From Streptomyces sp. NRRL S-87 (GTDB lineage: Bacteria > Actinomycetota > Actinomycetes > Streptomycetales > Streptomycetaceae), in assembly GCF_000719335.1 (NCBI RefSeq), contig NZ_JOGB01000008.1:71445-135444 (forward strand): 64,000 nt of DNA. The letters are read 5' to 3'. Position numbers and translations under genes: made by a program. Of this stretch, positions 17,069-25,031 are shown piece by piece. The notes under the pieces are model-generated. The model did not search any database and was not told the origin of the DNA. It was given only the letters and a program-made list of their open reading frames with translations. Numbering within the stretch: the stretch's first letter is position 1; each line of letters begins with the position of its first letter.

Positions 17069-17576
17069 CAAGTACCCCCATAGATGCATACCCAGGGCTC
17101 CCCGCCCTGCGGACTATGCAATCTTTGCATGACGACTCAATACCTTCAACCCCTAGGACCCGAGGCCTGGATTCTATCGGGCGGGAAAGCGCTCGCCATC
17201 CCCCGCCCAACGACGCCCGGATTCGATTCTCTCCAAGTCACCCTTGACGCAGGGGGCATTCGGCGACCAAGCGCCCCAGGGACAGAGGGAGGGGCGCGGT
17301 TCGCGAAAGGGACAGATCCAGGGTTCGGACGAGTGACGCAGAGGCGACTTCCGGGCGGGCTTTCCTAGAACGGCAACCCGGCTGACCACCCTGTACACGC
17401 CGAGGCCGAGGAGTTCCACCGATGTATCGGTGGAACTCTCGGCGTGTAGCACCTCGCTGTTCTCGGCCTCCCGGAGGAGCCCCCAGGTCGGCAAGGCGAG
17501 ATGCCGCTCGAGCCGCCTTCGGCGTTCGCGTTGTTCGTCCACTACGGGTCAGGGTGAGCGCGCGGTCTTGCCACCT
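17069..17576. other. 508-base intergenic stretch
   Basis: No convincing open frame. It holds a short palindrome ATGCAATCTTTGCAT just upstream of the leftward 173-aa gene and a large hairpin at 17395-17447. The 17170-17340 part shows nothing I recognise. Confidence 0.5.
17395..17447 (-). terminator. long compound hairpin
   Basis: The inner stem is 13 bp perfect (GAGTTCCACCGAT / ATCGGTGGAACTC) with a 2-base loop. The outer stem is 8 bp (ACACGCCG / CGGCGTGT), separated by an asymmetric bulge. It lies 130 bases beyond the stop of the leftward nuclease-like gene and most likely terminates that transcript. Confidence 0.6.
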
Positions 17577-19175
17577 TCACGACCGGCCACGATCCGCGAG
17601 TGTCGTCTGTACACGCGCTCGGCCAGGAGCCAACTCCACGTACTGAACTCCGAAGTAGCCTGCGGTTGCGGTGGGCCTTCGCTCGATGCTGTCCTCGGTG
17701 TCCCACCACTCGGCGACGATGCATAGCGCGGTGGCGTCGGAGGTTCGGGCACGCTCATAGGACCACAGCTCGTACCGTTCCTTGGTCTTACTGAGAGGGT
17801 GATGCGAGCGCAGAGCGCAGGCGACGACGCCCGAGTGCGCTGGGTATCCGGGCAGCTCTTCGGGGGCTGGCGACCCGCCGGGACCGTACGGATTTGCCGC
17901 AAGGATGCCGACAACCCAGTCTTCGTTGTCCCATCGCTGGTCGGCGGGCTCCACGATGTAGCCCAGCACCTCGAGCGGGACGCTACCAGCGACGCGCTGT
18001 CTCGTGACGGCTCGCTCGACCAAGGGTCGGAAGTACCCCCGGCTGGGAACGTCGAACCTGCGGTAGAGCTGTTGCAGCGAGCCGGGGTCCAGGGGCATCC
18101 CTACAAGTTGGAACGACACGTTGCACCGCGATACGCGGCGAGTTCGCTCGGCGGAGACATTGCCTGACATCGTGAAGAACCCGCCGTCGCACGCTTCGAA
18201 GTAGACGAACTCCTCACTGTGGTGGGGGTCTTCGAGTTCGTCAGTCCGTTCTTTCCACCCCGTGAGCGCCTCTGCAAAGGAGCGAGCTCCAGTGCCGTGC
18301 CAGTTGCGGCGGTGCTGCTGGATGCTCCACTGGCCCTTCCGGCCGATCCACCCGAGCTCGTCGAGCGACTGCAGGAGGCGGAGCAGTTCTCGTTGGTCCC
18401 AGGCTCCGACCGGCATGTCCAGGGACACGCCGCTCCCAGCGGCTGGCACCCAGTCAATGTCAGGCAGGTCGAGGCAGAACACGGTGGAGTCGAAACCCCC
18501 GTCTCCCTGGAACCATGTCACGTCCTCACCACTGGCTGTGAGCAGCCTATAGGCGCTCTCCGGCAGAGGCCGCAGCTGCTTGCGTGACCGCCTTGCAGCC
18601 TTCTCGGTTTGGGATGCCTTCTCTCCATAGTGAACGTTGCCGTGGACAACCAGTTGATCGTGCTTGAGCCGGAGCATCCGTTCCAGCTCCTGCGGCTCCC
18701 TCAGTGCAAGAAGGATGTCAGTCTCGTCGAAGACGAGGATCAAACCCTCCTGGCGGAAGTCCACAATCTCCTTCTCTGCCTCTGCGTTGATGCCGAGCAT
18801 CGTGAACAGGACGCCGACGACCGTGCCGTCGACACGTCGCAGTCGGGCTCGGATCGCCTGGATGATGTCGGTGCCGGCCTGGTGGTTCTCCCACTTCGCT
18901 TCGACGAGGTAGCGGCTATTGTGCGAGATCACCGCGAAGTCGGTTTGGCGCCGCCCAGCCATCCTCGGGTTGTGTGGCGCCTCGAAGTGGGCCCTCTGGA
19001 AGGCACGCTCGAGCAACGCCTCGAGCTTGTATCCCCGGCTCTGCGGAGCTGGGATCGCCCGCACCGCATGAAGCTCGCTGAGTAGATCCGATTCGTGCCA
19101 CGGCCGGATCTCGAATCGGTCCTCGCCCTCTGGGGCCGGGCTTTCCCCTGCGGGTTCCTCGTCGTGGTGACTCAT
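17577..19175 (-). CDS. Mrr-like (PD-D/ExK) restriction nuclease candidate
   Basis: 532 residues. Residues 45-140 follow the Mrr/restriction-endonuclease-like fold: 'GYKLEALLERAF' (E52), 'RRQTDFAVIS' (D79), 'RYLVEAKWENHQAGTDIIQAIRARL' in parts (E92 and K94), then 'TVVGVLFTM'. These are the expected catalytic E, D and ExK positions. Mrr-type enzymes cut modified or foreign DNA. The remaining 390 residues have no recognised domain and could sense a target. It stands alone with its own terminator and no methyltransferase beside it, consistent with a type IV-like or single-gene defence role. That role is inferred. Confidence 0.65.
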   Translation of the reverse strand: MSHHDEEPAGESPAPEGEDRFEIRPWHESDLLSELHAVRAIPAPQSRGYKLEALLERAFQRAHFEAPHNPRMAGRRQTDFAVISHNSRYLVEAKWENHQAGTDIIQAIRARLRRVDGTVVGVLFTMLGINAEAEKEIVDFRQEGLILVFDETDILLALREPQELERMLRLKHDQLVVHGNVHYGEKASQTEKAARRSRKQLRPLPESAYRLLTASGEDVTWFQGDGGFDSTVFCLDLPDIDWVPAAGSGVSLDMPVGAWDQRELLRLLQSLDELGWIGRKGQWSIQQHRRNWHGTGARSFAEALTGWKERTDELEDPHHSEEFVYFEACDGGFFTMSGNVSAERTRRVSRCNVSFQLVGMPLDPGSLQQLYRRFDVPSRGYFRPLVERAVTRQRVAGSVPLEVLGYIVEPADQRWDNEDWVVGILAANPYGPGGSPAPEELPGYPAHSGVVACALRSHHPLSKTKERYELWSYERARTSDATALCIVAEWWDTEDSIERRPTATAGYFGVQYVELAPGRARVQTTLADRGRS

Positions 19176-19316
19176 ACTCAGTCATCCTGGCGCACGCCTG
19201 TGACAAGCGCCCGTGAGCTGCTGCATAGCCCTTGACTCCTTCTGGCAAGAGCTCTCCCAACTGGCAGCGTCGGCCATCGACCGCTCCTGCCGGAAGTCCG
19301 ATCGATATACCACTCG

Positions 19317-19721
19317 TTATTCCAGGTAGGCACCGGCAAAGATGCCGTCGAAGCCGAGCGCGGCGAGGCCCTGCTCGACCGTGGGGTAGGTCGTGCCGTA
19401 CGGGCTGGCGATCAGGGCGTCAATGTCGGCACGGCTGATCTCGGGTTCGAGCCACTGGTTGCTGCACCGGCAGCGGATCCAGACGTTGCGGCCGTGGTTG
19501 ATGAACAGCCAGTCGCGTCGGGCCCGGCACGTCGAGCACATCACGGGGATGCCGCCGAGGGCGAGTTCGTGTGGGTTGCTGACGCAGCGTGTCGCGTCGG
19601 GGCCGTCGGCTGGCTGTGTCTCGTACTGGAGTTGCAGCAGGGGGTCGGCGCCCGTGGGAAGGATGGGCAGCGCGGGTGCCGACTCCGTGGTGCGGTCGGT
19701 GGTTCTGGGCACGAGCATCAT
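19317..19721 (-). CDS. hypothetical protein, 134 aa
   Basis: Two Cys pairs ('MCSTCRARRDW' near residue 62 and 'WIRCRCSNQW' near residue 82) suggest a zinc ribbon. A helical C-terminus 'DIDALIASPYGTTYPTVEQGLAALGFDG' follows. I associate this layout with actinobacterial integrative elements, but the function is unknown. It lies downstream of the relaxase gene on the same strand and may be part of the mobilisation transcript. Confidence 0.6.
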   Translation of the reverse strand: MMLVPRTTDRTTESAPALPILPTGADPLLQLQYETQPADGPDATRCVSNPHELALGGIPVMCSTCRARRDWLFINHGRNVWIRCRCSNQWLEPEISRADIDALIASPYGTTYPTVEQGLAALGFDGIFAGAYLE

Positions 19722-19829
19722 CTCCCGGTCGAGGGCTTCCTGTTTTCATCCGTAACAGCAGGTGAAACCGGCTGTCCAGGCATTTCGTGGAGTCTGGCCG
19801 GTCGTTGGCAGGCCCTCCGTACGCGCTGA

Positions 19830-21590
19830 TCAGCGGCGCGGTGGGCCGCTGCGCGGGTCAGAGACGGCAGGGCGCGGCACCATTGTGGGTGCGTTCCGTT
19901 CGCTGGTGCGGTTGGCTGAGATCTTGGTCGGGCTGGTGCCGACCTGCGGGCGACCCGGAGCTTGGCCCGGGTGGGCGGGAAGCTGGGCGATCCGGCGCAG
20001 GCGCCAGACCAGGACGTCGTTCACGTCCGCGGCGGTGTCGAGTTCGCGCATGTCGATGGCCTGTTGCAGGAGGGCCTCGGGGGAGTGGCCGGCCTGCTCG
20101 GCCTGGGCGAGGGTGGCGACCAGGGCGTCGGTCTTCGTCGGCGTGCCATCTGCTCGTACGCACTGCTCCGGCAAAGCCGCGCGGAGGGTGGCCTCGTGCG
20201 TCCGGCGTTGGGCCAGGGGGAGGGCACGGCCTTGGTCGTGCAGCACCCGCATCGGCGTGGCCGCGGCCTGACGGTAGGCGGTGCGCAGATACTCGGCGGC
20301 CTGTCGGGAGGCATGGGCCTGCTGGGCGTGACCGTGAGCGGAGTGCCAGCGGGCGGCGGCAAGGGTGACCAGGACGAGGGTGGAAACGAGCATGGCGGTG
20401 GTGCCGCCGTCCTCGCCCCGGCCAAGCGCGCCGCCGGCCTGGACGATGCCCCGGGCGGCCGAGCGGAGCGCCCGGGTGTCGGCGCGCTCTGCTCGGACGT
20501 GGCTGCGGGTCGCTCGCTCGAAGGCTCGGGCGGCAGCAGCCAGCTCGGCGCGAATGGCGGCCGGGGAGGTCTGGGCGACCGCGTCCAGGAGTTCGCCGAC
20601 ACCGACGAGTTGGTCGGCGGCTTCATCGTCGTCGCTGTCGAGGAGGACAGCGGCACGCTCGGCACTGCCGGTGGCGCTGCGTCGCGCTCGGGCGGGCGGG
20701 GACCAGTCCGCCCGGCCGTCGGCGGCCGAAGGCGTTGCCCGCTCGGCGGTACCGTCGGCCAGCCGGAGGCGGATCTTGGGAAGGGAAAGGTCGGGGGCCA
20801 GCTTGGAGCCGGGGTACCAGACCGGTTCGCCGTGGCGATTGCGGTCGCCGGGGAGGGCGACGTTATAGCCGAGCGCGTCACCGGACGGGGCGTGGCGCAT
20901 CTTCACGCGTAGGCCCGCCTCGCGGAGCCGGGTGAAGAACTCCTTCTCGTCGTCCGCTCCCGCGACGGCCTGGCGGACGGCTTCGCGGAGCGTCTCGCGG
21001 GAGGTCTCGGGGCGGCCGGTGCGTTCGGCCTTGAACTTCTCGGCGCTGCTGGGGTTCTTCGCTGCGGTGCCGTCGCCGGCGTTGAGGCGGCGCAGGCCCA
21101 TCTCCTCCTCGATGCGCCGGCAGACGGCCTGGGCCTTGTTGAAGTCGTAGTTGAGGCGGGGATTGCGCAGGTCGCCACGGACCAGGGTGGCGACGATGTG
21201 GATGTGGTCTTCTGCGTGACGGACGGCGATCCACCGGCAGCCGTCAGGATCACCGTCCGGGGCGATGCCGGTGGCGTGGACGATGCGCTGGGCGACGGCG
21301 TTCCACTCCTCGTCGGAGAGCCGCCGGTCGCCGGGGGCGGTCCGGACCGAGCAGTGCCACACGTGCTTGGCGGGCGCGCGGTCGTCGGCCTGCTTGACCC
21401 GGAGGTCGAGGGCGGCGGTGAGGCGGGCGAGGGTGACTTGCGGGTCGGTGTCGCGGCCGGGGTCGGGGGCGAAGCCGTCCCAGGAGCCGACGAGGTGCGC
21501 GTCGGTGTGTTCCTCGCGCCGGCCGGGGCCGTAGAGGTAGACGAGGAGTCCGTGGGTGCGGGAGCCGCGTCCGATGTCGGGAACCATCAC
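19830..21590 (-). CDS. relaxase/mobilization nuclease
   Basis: 586 residues. The N-terminal relaxase domain has candidate nucleophiles Y18/Y20 in 'LLVYLYGPG' and the metal-binding triad H125/H129/H131 in 'RHAEDHIHIV', as in MOBP/VirD2-like enzymes. These nick oriT, stay covalently bound to the 5' end and pilot the strand to the recipient. The C-terminal half is helical and includes a hydrophobic segment 'AMLVSTLVLVTLAAARW'. The ATG overlaps the mobC stop (ATGA), a standard mobC-relaxase pairing. The last 60 residues are Pro/Arg-rich. Confidence 0.85.
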   Translation of the reverse strand: MMVPDIGRGSRTHGLLVYLYGPGRREEHTDAHLVGSWDGFAPDPGRDTDPQVTLARLTAALDLRVKQADDRAPAKHVWHCSVRTAPGDRRLSDEEWNAVAQRIVHATGIAPDGDPDGCRWIAVRHAEDHIHIVATLVRGDLRNPRLNYDFNKAQAVCRRIEEEMGLRRLNAGDGTAAKNPSSAEKFKAERTGRPETSRETLREAVRQAVAGADDEKEFFTRLREAGLRVKMRHAPSGDALGYNVALPGDRNRHGEPVWYPGSKLAPDLSLPKIRLRLADGTAERATPSAADGRADWSPPARARRSATGSAERAAVLLDSDDDEAADQLVGVGELLDAVAQTSPAAIRAELAAAARAFERATRSHVRAERADTRALRSAARGIVQAGGALGRGEDGGTTAMLVSTLVLVTLAAARWHSAHGHAQQAHASRQAAEYLRTAYRQAAATPMRVLHDQGRALPLAQRRTHEATLRAALPEQCVRADGTPTKTDALVATLAQAEQAGHSPEALLQQAIDMRELDTAADVNDVLVWRLRRIAQLPAHPGQAPGRPQVGTSPTKISANRTSERNAPTMVPRPAVSDPRSGPPRR

Positions 21591-22252
21591 AGCCGCCTGG
21601 TCACCAGGTCGTTCGCCGCGTCGTCGAGGCGGCCGAGGGACCGGGTCAGAACGCTCAGTGCGTGGTCGAGTTCGCCGGGGCGGGGCTGTCCGCCGGCGTT
21701 GTGAACGTAGGCGATCTGGTTGATGTTGTTGCCGATCCGGGCCAGGGCGGTACGCAGGGCAGCGAGTTCGTCGATGGCCGCGTCGAGTTGTTCGTTGGTG
21801 TGCAGGGCGGTCGAACCGCGGGCGGCGGCGAGGCCGGCGGCGGCAAGGAAGCGGGCGACGGTGACGCCGCGCTGCGCGGCGGCGGCGGCGATCTCGGCTT
21901 TCTCGTCGTCGGAGAGGCGGGTGGTCGTCTTGCGGGTGCGCTCGCTCGGGTTGCGGCTGCGGCGGCGCGGTTTGCGGTCGGGGAAGGCGGGCGTGCTCGG
22001 GCTCGGCTGCTCGCGGTGGTCGTCGTGGTCGGCTTCTCCCCCGGTGACCGGCGCCCCCTGGTGCCCGTTGCCCGGTTGGTTCCCGAGCGCCCTCGCTCGG
22101 GAACCAACCGGGCTTCCCCCGCCCTTCCGGGCGGGGGCAAGTGCGTACGACGGGCCGTAGGACCGTCGTACGCGATAGCTTGCTCCGCCGGAAGCCGTCG
22201 TGGGGTCACGCTGCTGTCCGGCGGTGGTTACCGCCGGGTCGTCGCTGGTCAC
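21587..22252 (-). CDS. mobC: MobC-family relaxosome accessory protein
   Basis: 221 residues. The C-terminal 110 residues carry the MobC signature: 'KTTTRLSDDEKAEIAAAAAQ' then 'ALARIGNNINQIAYVHNAGG'. Related proteins bind oriT and help melt it for the relaxase. I chose the GTG that overlaps the stop of the preceding 74-aa gene (GTGA). A longer reading is possible but would be Pro/Arg-rich. Residues 40-90 (RC of about 22000-22130) are disordered and contain inverted-repeat DNA around 22075-22130. Confidence 0.8.
   Translation of the reverse strand: MTSDDPAVTTAGQQRDPTTASGGASYRVRRSYGPSYALAPARKGGGSPVGSRARALGNQPGNGHQGAPVTGGEADHDDHREQPSPSTPAFPDRKPRRRSRNPSERTRKTTTRLSDDEKAEIAAAAAQRGVTVARFLAAAGLAAARGSTALHTNEQLDAAIDELAALRTALARIGNNINQIAYVHNAGGQPRPGELDHALSVLTRSLGRLDDAANDLVTRRL
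22075..22105. repeat. inverted repeat inside mobC
   Basis: GGTTGGTTCCCGAGCG and CGCTCGGGAACCAACC form a near-perfect 16-bp palindrome with no real loop (centre about 22092). It lies in the disordered-coding N-terminal part of mobC. Strong cruciform potential close to mobC and the relaxase gene makes it a candidate oriT component. Confidence 0.55.
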
Positions 22253-22473
22253 CTGCTCGTCTCCGGGTCCTGCTGCTGGATTTCGCGGACGAGTTCCTCG
22301 ATCCAGTCCATGGCCAGGACCGGGTGGTGCAGGGTCCAGGGGCGATCGTGCTGCTCTCGTTGCACGATCCAGGTGGTGTCGGGGCCGGACTGGGCGCGGT
22401 GGAGATGACCGCGCTGGTGAAGAACGGTCAGCCAGGAGTCGACTTCGGCGGGAGTGGCCGGGTGGGTGCGCAT
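22249..22473 (-). CDS. small hypothetical protein, 74 aa
   Basis: GGAG site nine bases before the ATG; the stop overlaps the mobC GTG. Sequence 'TPAEVDSWLTVLHQRGHLHRA' suggests a short helical domain, and the end is 'LAMDWIEELVREIQQQDPE'. Possibly a small DNA-binding or adaptor protein. No family recognised. Confidence 0.6.
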   Translation of the reverse strand: MRTHPATPAEVDSWLTVLHQRGHLHRAQSGPDTTWIVQREQHDRPWTLHHPVLAMDWIEELVREIQQQDPETSR

Positions 22474-22526
22474 CGGGGTTCTCCGCTTCTGCTCTGGAGG
22501 GATGTGGCGCGGGTGTCCGGAGCGGG

Positions 22527-23231
22527 TGACCGGCTGGGGTGACCGGCTCGGTCACCCGCTCCGTGGTGTCCGGTCAGTTCCGGGTGGAGGTGACCGGCTG
22601 TCCGTGCTGGGCGCGGAGCTGGGCCATCAGGGCGGTCAGGGTGTCGCTGGAGAGCGGGATCTGCTGACCGCGGATCGCCTGGGCGACCACCTTGCGGGTC
22701 AGTTTGTCCTCGGCCCTGACCGCTGACCGGGCGATCTTCAGCAGTTCCTCGGTGTCCGGGTCGGGCCGTCGCTCACCGGGTGTCCGGGCCTCTCGGTCAG
22801 TGGCCGGCGGCGGAGTGAACGGCGGGGTGGTGCCTGCCGCCGGGCTGTCCTGGTCGCTGGTGACCGGGGCGGTGTCGTGGGGGCGGTCAGTGACCGGCCG
22901 AGCCGAGTCCGACTGTCCGGGCAGGTCAGCGGCCTCGTGCGACCGGCCTCGGTCATCGGTGACCGGGTTGCTGCTGCCCACCGGGGCGCTGTCCCCGGTC
23001 AGTGACCGGGAGGCACGAGCCTGCTTTCCCGGAGACAGCGGCGGCCGGTCGGTGAGGGCGGTGACCGGCTGACCGGGCTTGACCTGACCGACCGCCGACC
23101 GGTTCTGACCGGCCCGGTCAGTCCGGGTTACCTCGACGGCGGCGCGCCGGTCACCCTGACCGGGGTGACCAAGGTGACCAAGGTGACCGGGGTGACCGGG
23201 GTCCTCGCGGTCCTTGACCGGCCCCCGGGCG
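22527..23231. repeat. array of TGACCGG heptamers
   Basis: At least 15 exact TGACCGG copies occur in about 705 bases (e.g. at 22527, 22540, 22591, 22724, 22861, 22891, 22960, 23003, 23062, 23070, 23106, 23157, 23184, 23193, 23225), with further near-copies and inverted GGTCACC. They fall in different reading frames of the DUF2637 gene and continue past its stop, so codon preference alone does not explain them. Confidence 0.7.
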
Positions 23232-23653
23232 ATGAGGATGTAGAGGTGGACCGCTCCGGCCAGGGCGAGCGGGGCGATGGTGGACAGCACCGCGACCACC
23301 GTGTCCCCGAGCCGGAGGCCGTTGCCGGCGACCGCGTACTCGTTGAGCCGCACCGCGTGGAGCGCGTTGGCCCAGATGCTGGCGGCGGTGGCCGTGCCGA
23401 AGAGCGTCCAGACGTAGAGCCGGGCGCGCAGCGGCGCGTCGCGGAGGACCAGGAGCGCCCGGACGCCGTAGGCGATGAACCCGTCGATCACCAGGGGGAA
23501 GAGGTAGGTGAGGAAGCCTCGGATGTGGATGGCGACGGCCATCTGCTGCAGCGCGTCGTACGACAGCGCGCATCCCGCGCCGCCGAGGATGATGACGACC
23601 GCGCGGTCCCAGCCGGATATGTGCGCCGTCTTCGGCGCGGTCATGGCGGTCAC
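22574..23653 (-). CDS. DUF2637 (SpdB-like) membrane protein
   Basis: 359 residues. Residues 12-130 hold four hydrophobic helices ('VVIILGGAGCALSYDALQQM', 'GFLTYLFPLVIDGFIAYGV', 'ARLYVWTLFGTATAASIW', 'VVAVLSTIAPLALAGAVHLY'), the DUF2637 pattern of actinobacterial plasmid spread proteins. The middle is a low-complexity Pro-Val-Thr/Gly-His region encoded by TGACCGG repeats. The end is helical ('AEDKLTRKVVAQAIRGQQIP'), resembling a small DNA-binding domain. The GTG start overlaps the whiB stop. Role in intramycelial spread is inferred from family context. Confidence 0.75.
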   Translation of the reverse strand: MTAMTAPKTAHISGWDRAVVIILGGAGCALSYDALQQMAVAIHIRGFLTYLFPLVIDGFIAYGVRALLVLRDAPLRARLYVWTLFGTATAASIWANALHAVRLNEYAVAGNGLRLGDTVVAVLSTIAPLALAGAVHLYILIARGPVKDREDPGHPGHLGHLGHPGQGDRRAAVEVTRTDRAGQNRSAVGQVKPGQPVTALTDRPPLSPGKQARASRSLTGDSAPVGSSNPVTDDRGRSHEAADLPGQSDSARPVTDRPHDTAPVTSDQDSPAAGTTPPFTPPPATDREARTPGERRPDPDTEELLKIARSAVRAEDKLTRKVVAQAIRGQQIPLSSDTLTALMAQLRAQHGQPVTSTRN

Positions 23654-24216
23654 GCCGCCGTCCCGAAGTCGTCGCGACCCAGGCGCTCGCCGCCGGCCTC
23701 GGACGAGGCGGTGGCCGTTTCGGGCTGGTTCAGGTCTCGGTTGCGTAGGGCGCGGCGGAGTTCGCGGTACCGCTTCTGGGCGTGCTCCTCGGTGATCTTG
23801 AGGAGCCAGGCCAGGCGCTGCTCGGTCACTCCGTGGCGGTAGGCGGCGCGGATGACCGCGCGGCGCTCGGCCTTGGTGAGGTGGATGTCGCGACCGGCGA
23901 TGGTGTCGTTGACGCGGCTGTAGTCGAGGCGGTGGGCGATCTTCTCGTGCAGTGGTCCGCGCTCCTCTTCGGTCAGTCCGCCTCGGATGCCGTCGGTGTC
24001 GCCGGCTTCCAGCGCGGCGTCCAGGCAGGTGCGGCGGACCGGGCACTGGCCGCACAGCGCCTTCGCTGCGGTGATCTTGTCGGTCTCATCGGGGTCCGGG
24101 AAGAAGATCTCGGGGTCCACCGGGTTGTACTCGGTGCTCTGGCAGACGGCCTGGTCCCGCCAGGTGTGGTCGCCGAGCGACCGGTGGCGGACAGGGCTGT
24201 GCGTCGTGCTGGTCAT
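23650..24216 (-). CDS. WhiB-family iron-sulfur regulator
   Basis: 188 residues. Four cysteines at 25, 55, 58 and 64 ('AVCQS', 'ALCGQCPVRRTCL') match the WhiB [4Fe-4S] pattern, followed by 'GIRGGLTEEER', the G-[I/V]-[W/R]-GG turn. WhiB proteins work with the principal sigma factor. The C-terminal 100 residues add a helix-turn-helix-like segment 'KAERRAVIRAAYRHGVTEQRL'. The start is the ATG with CGGAGC upstream. Such genes occur on actinobacterial plasmids and phages, and here it may govern the transfer operon. Confidence 0.85.
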   Translation of the reverse strand: MTSTTHSPVRHRSLGDHTWRDQAVCQSTEYNPVDPEIFFPDPDETDKITAAKALCGQCPVRRTCLDAALEAGDTDGIRGGLTEEERGPLHEKIAHRLDYSRVNDTIAGRDIHLTKAERRAVIRAAYRHGVTEQRLAWLLKITEEHAQKRYRELRRALRNRDLNQPETATASSEAGGERLGRDDFGTAA

Positions 24217-24332
24217 GCGGGTGCTCCGATCGCTCTCCGCGCGCAGGGGCGTCGGCGGAGAGGTGCGCTGGGTCGGGGAAGGCTCGGGGCGGCGCGCAGC
24301 AGGCGCGGCCAGGCGCGGTGGCCTGGGGCGGG

Positions 24333-25031
24333 TCAGGCCGCGAGACGGTGTCGTCTGCGGTCGACCTGCTCGAACTCGACCCGGGTGGTCATCTGTGCGA
24401 GCCGGGAGGCGACCCGGTCGCCGAGGTGGGCCCGGAGGTCCCTGATCGCCAGGTTGGTGGTGATCAGGGTCGGAAGCTCGTAGTTGTACCGGCGGTTGAT
24501 CAGCCGGTACGTCACTTCCTCGACCCACTCGCTGGCCTTGGCCGCGCCGAGGTCGTCGATGATCAGCAGCGGGCAGCGGCTGACGGCGGCCAGCTCCCGC
24601 TCGCTGTCGGCTCCGGGCCGGGGTCGCAGGTCGGCGTACAGGTCGGCGGCGGTGGTCGCGCGCCAGCGCACGCCGACTCCGCTCTGTACGAGCCGCCGGA
24701 CCGCGCCATACGCCTGGTGTGTCTTGCCCGCGCCGACGACGCCGGCCATCAGCAGGCTGGGTCCGGTGGTGACCTGCCGCCTGGCTCCCTGGTTGGGGGC
24801 GACGGCGGCCTCGGCGACGGCCCGGACCCAGGCCAGGACCTGGGGGTGGTCGGCGACGGCGGCCCGGTAGCGCGGGGGCATCCCGGCCGACAGCGCCTCC
24901 AGCGGGGAGACGGTCTCGGGCTCCTGGGCCGGTGCGGCGCCGGGGTCGATGTTGCGGGCGGCCAGGATCCGGGCCATCCGGTCCAGGGTGCCCTCGCCGA
25001 GGGTCTGTGGTTCGCGGTGACGGGTGCGCAT
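24333..25031 (-). CDS. DnaC-like AAA+ helicase loader
   Basis: 232 residues with Walker A 'GVVGAGKTH' (97-105), Walker B 'LLIIDDLGA' (156-164), sensor 1 'PTLITTNLA' and an arginine-finger region 'LGDRVASRLAQM'. This is the IstB/DnaC arrangement. It probably loads the host replicative helicase on element DNA. The ATG overlaps the preceding stop (ATGA). The upstream gene encodes a replication-type winged-helix protein, an arrangement like phage initiator-loader pairs. Confidence 0.85.
   Translation of the reverse strand: MRTRHREPQTLGEGTLDRMARILAARNIDPGAAPAQEPETVSPLEALSAGMPPRYRAAVADHPQVLAWVRAVAEAAVAPNQGARRQVTTGPSLLMAGVVGAGKTHQAYGAVRRLVQSGVGVRWRATTAADLYADLRPRPGADSERELAAVSRCPLLIIDDLGAAKASEWVEEVTYRLINRRYNYELPTLITTNLAIRDLRAHLGDRVASRLAQMTTRVEFEQVDRRRHRLAA

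Noticed and set aside
17215..17245. GGATTCGATTCTCTCC resembling a tRNA T-arm, which might mark an attachment site
   Set aside because: The flanking bases do not pair into a T-stem, no acceptor or anticodon arm is present, and the recombinase junction is clearly in the GTPase gene.
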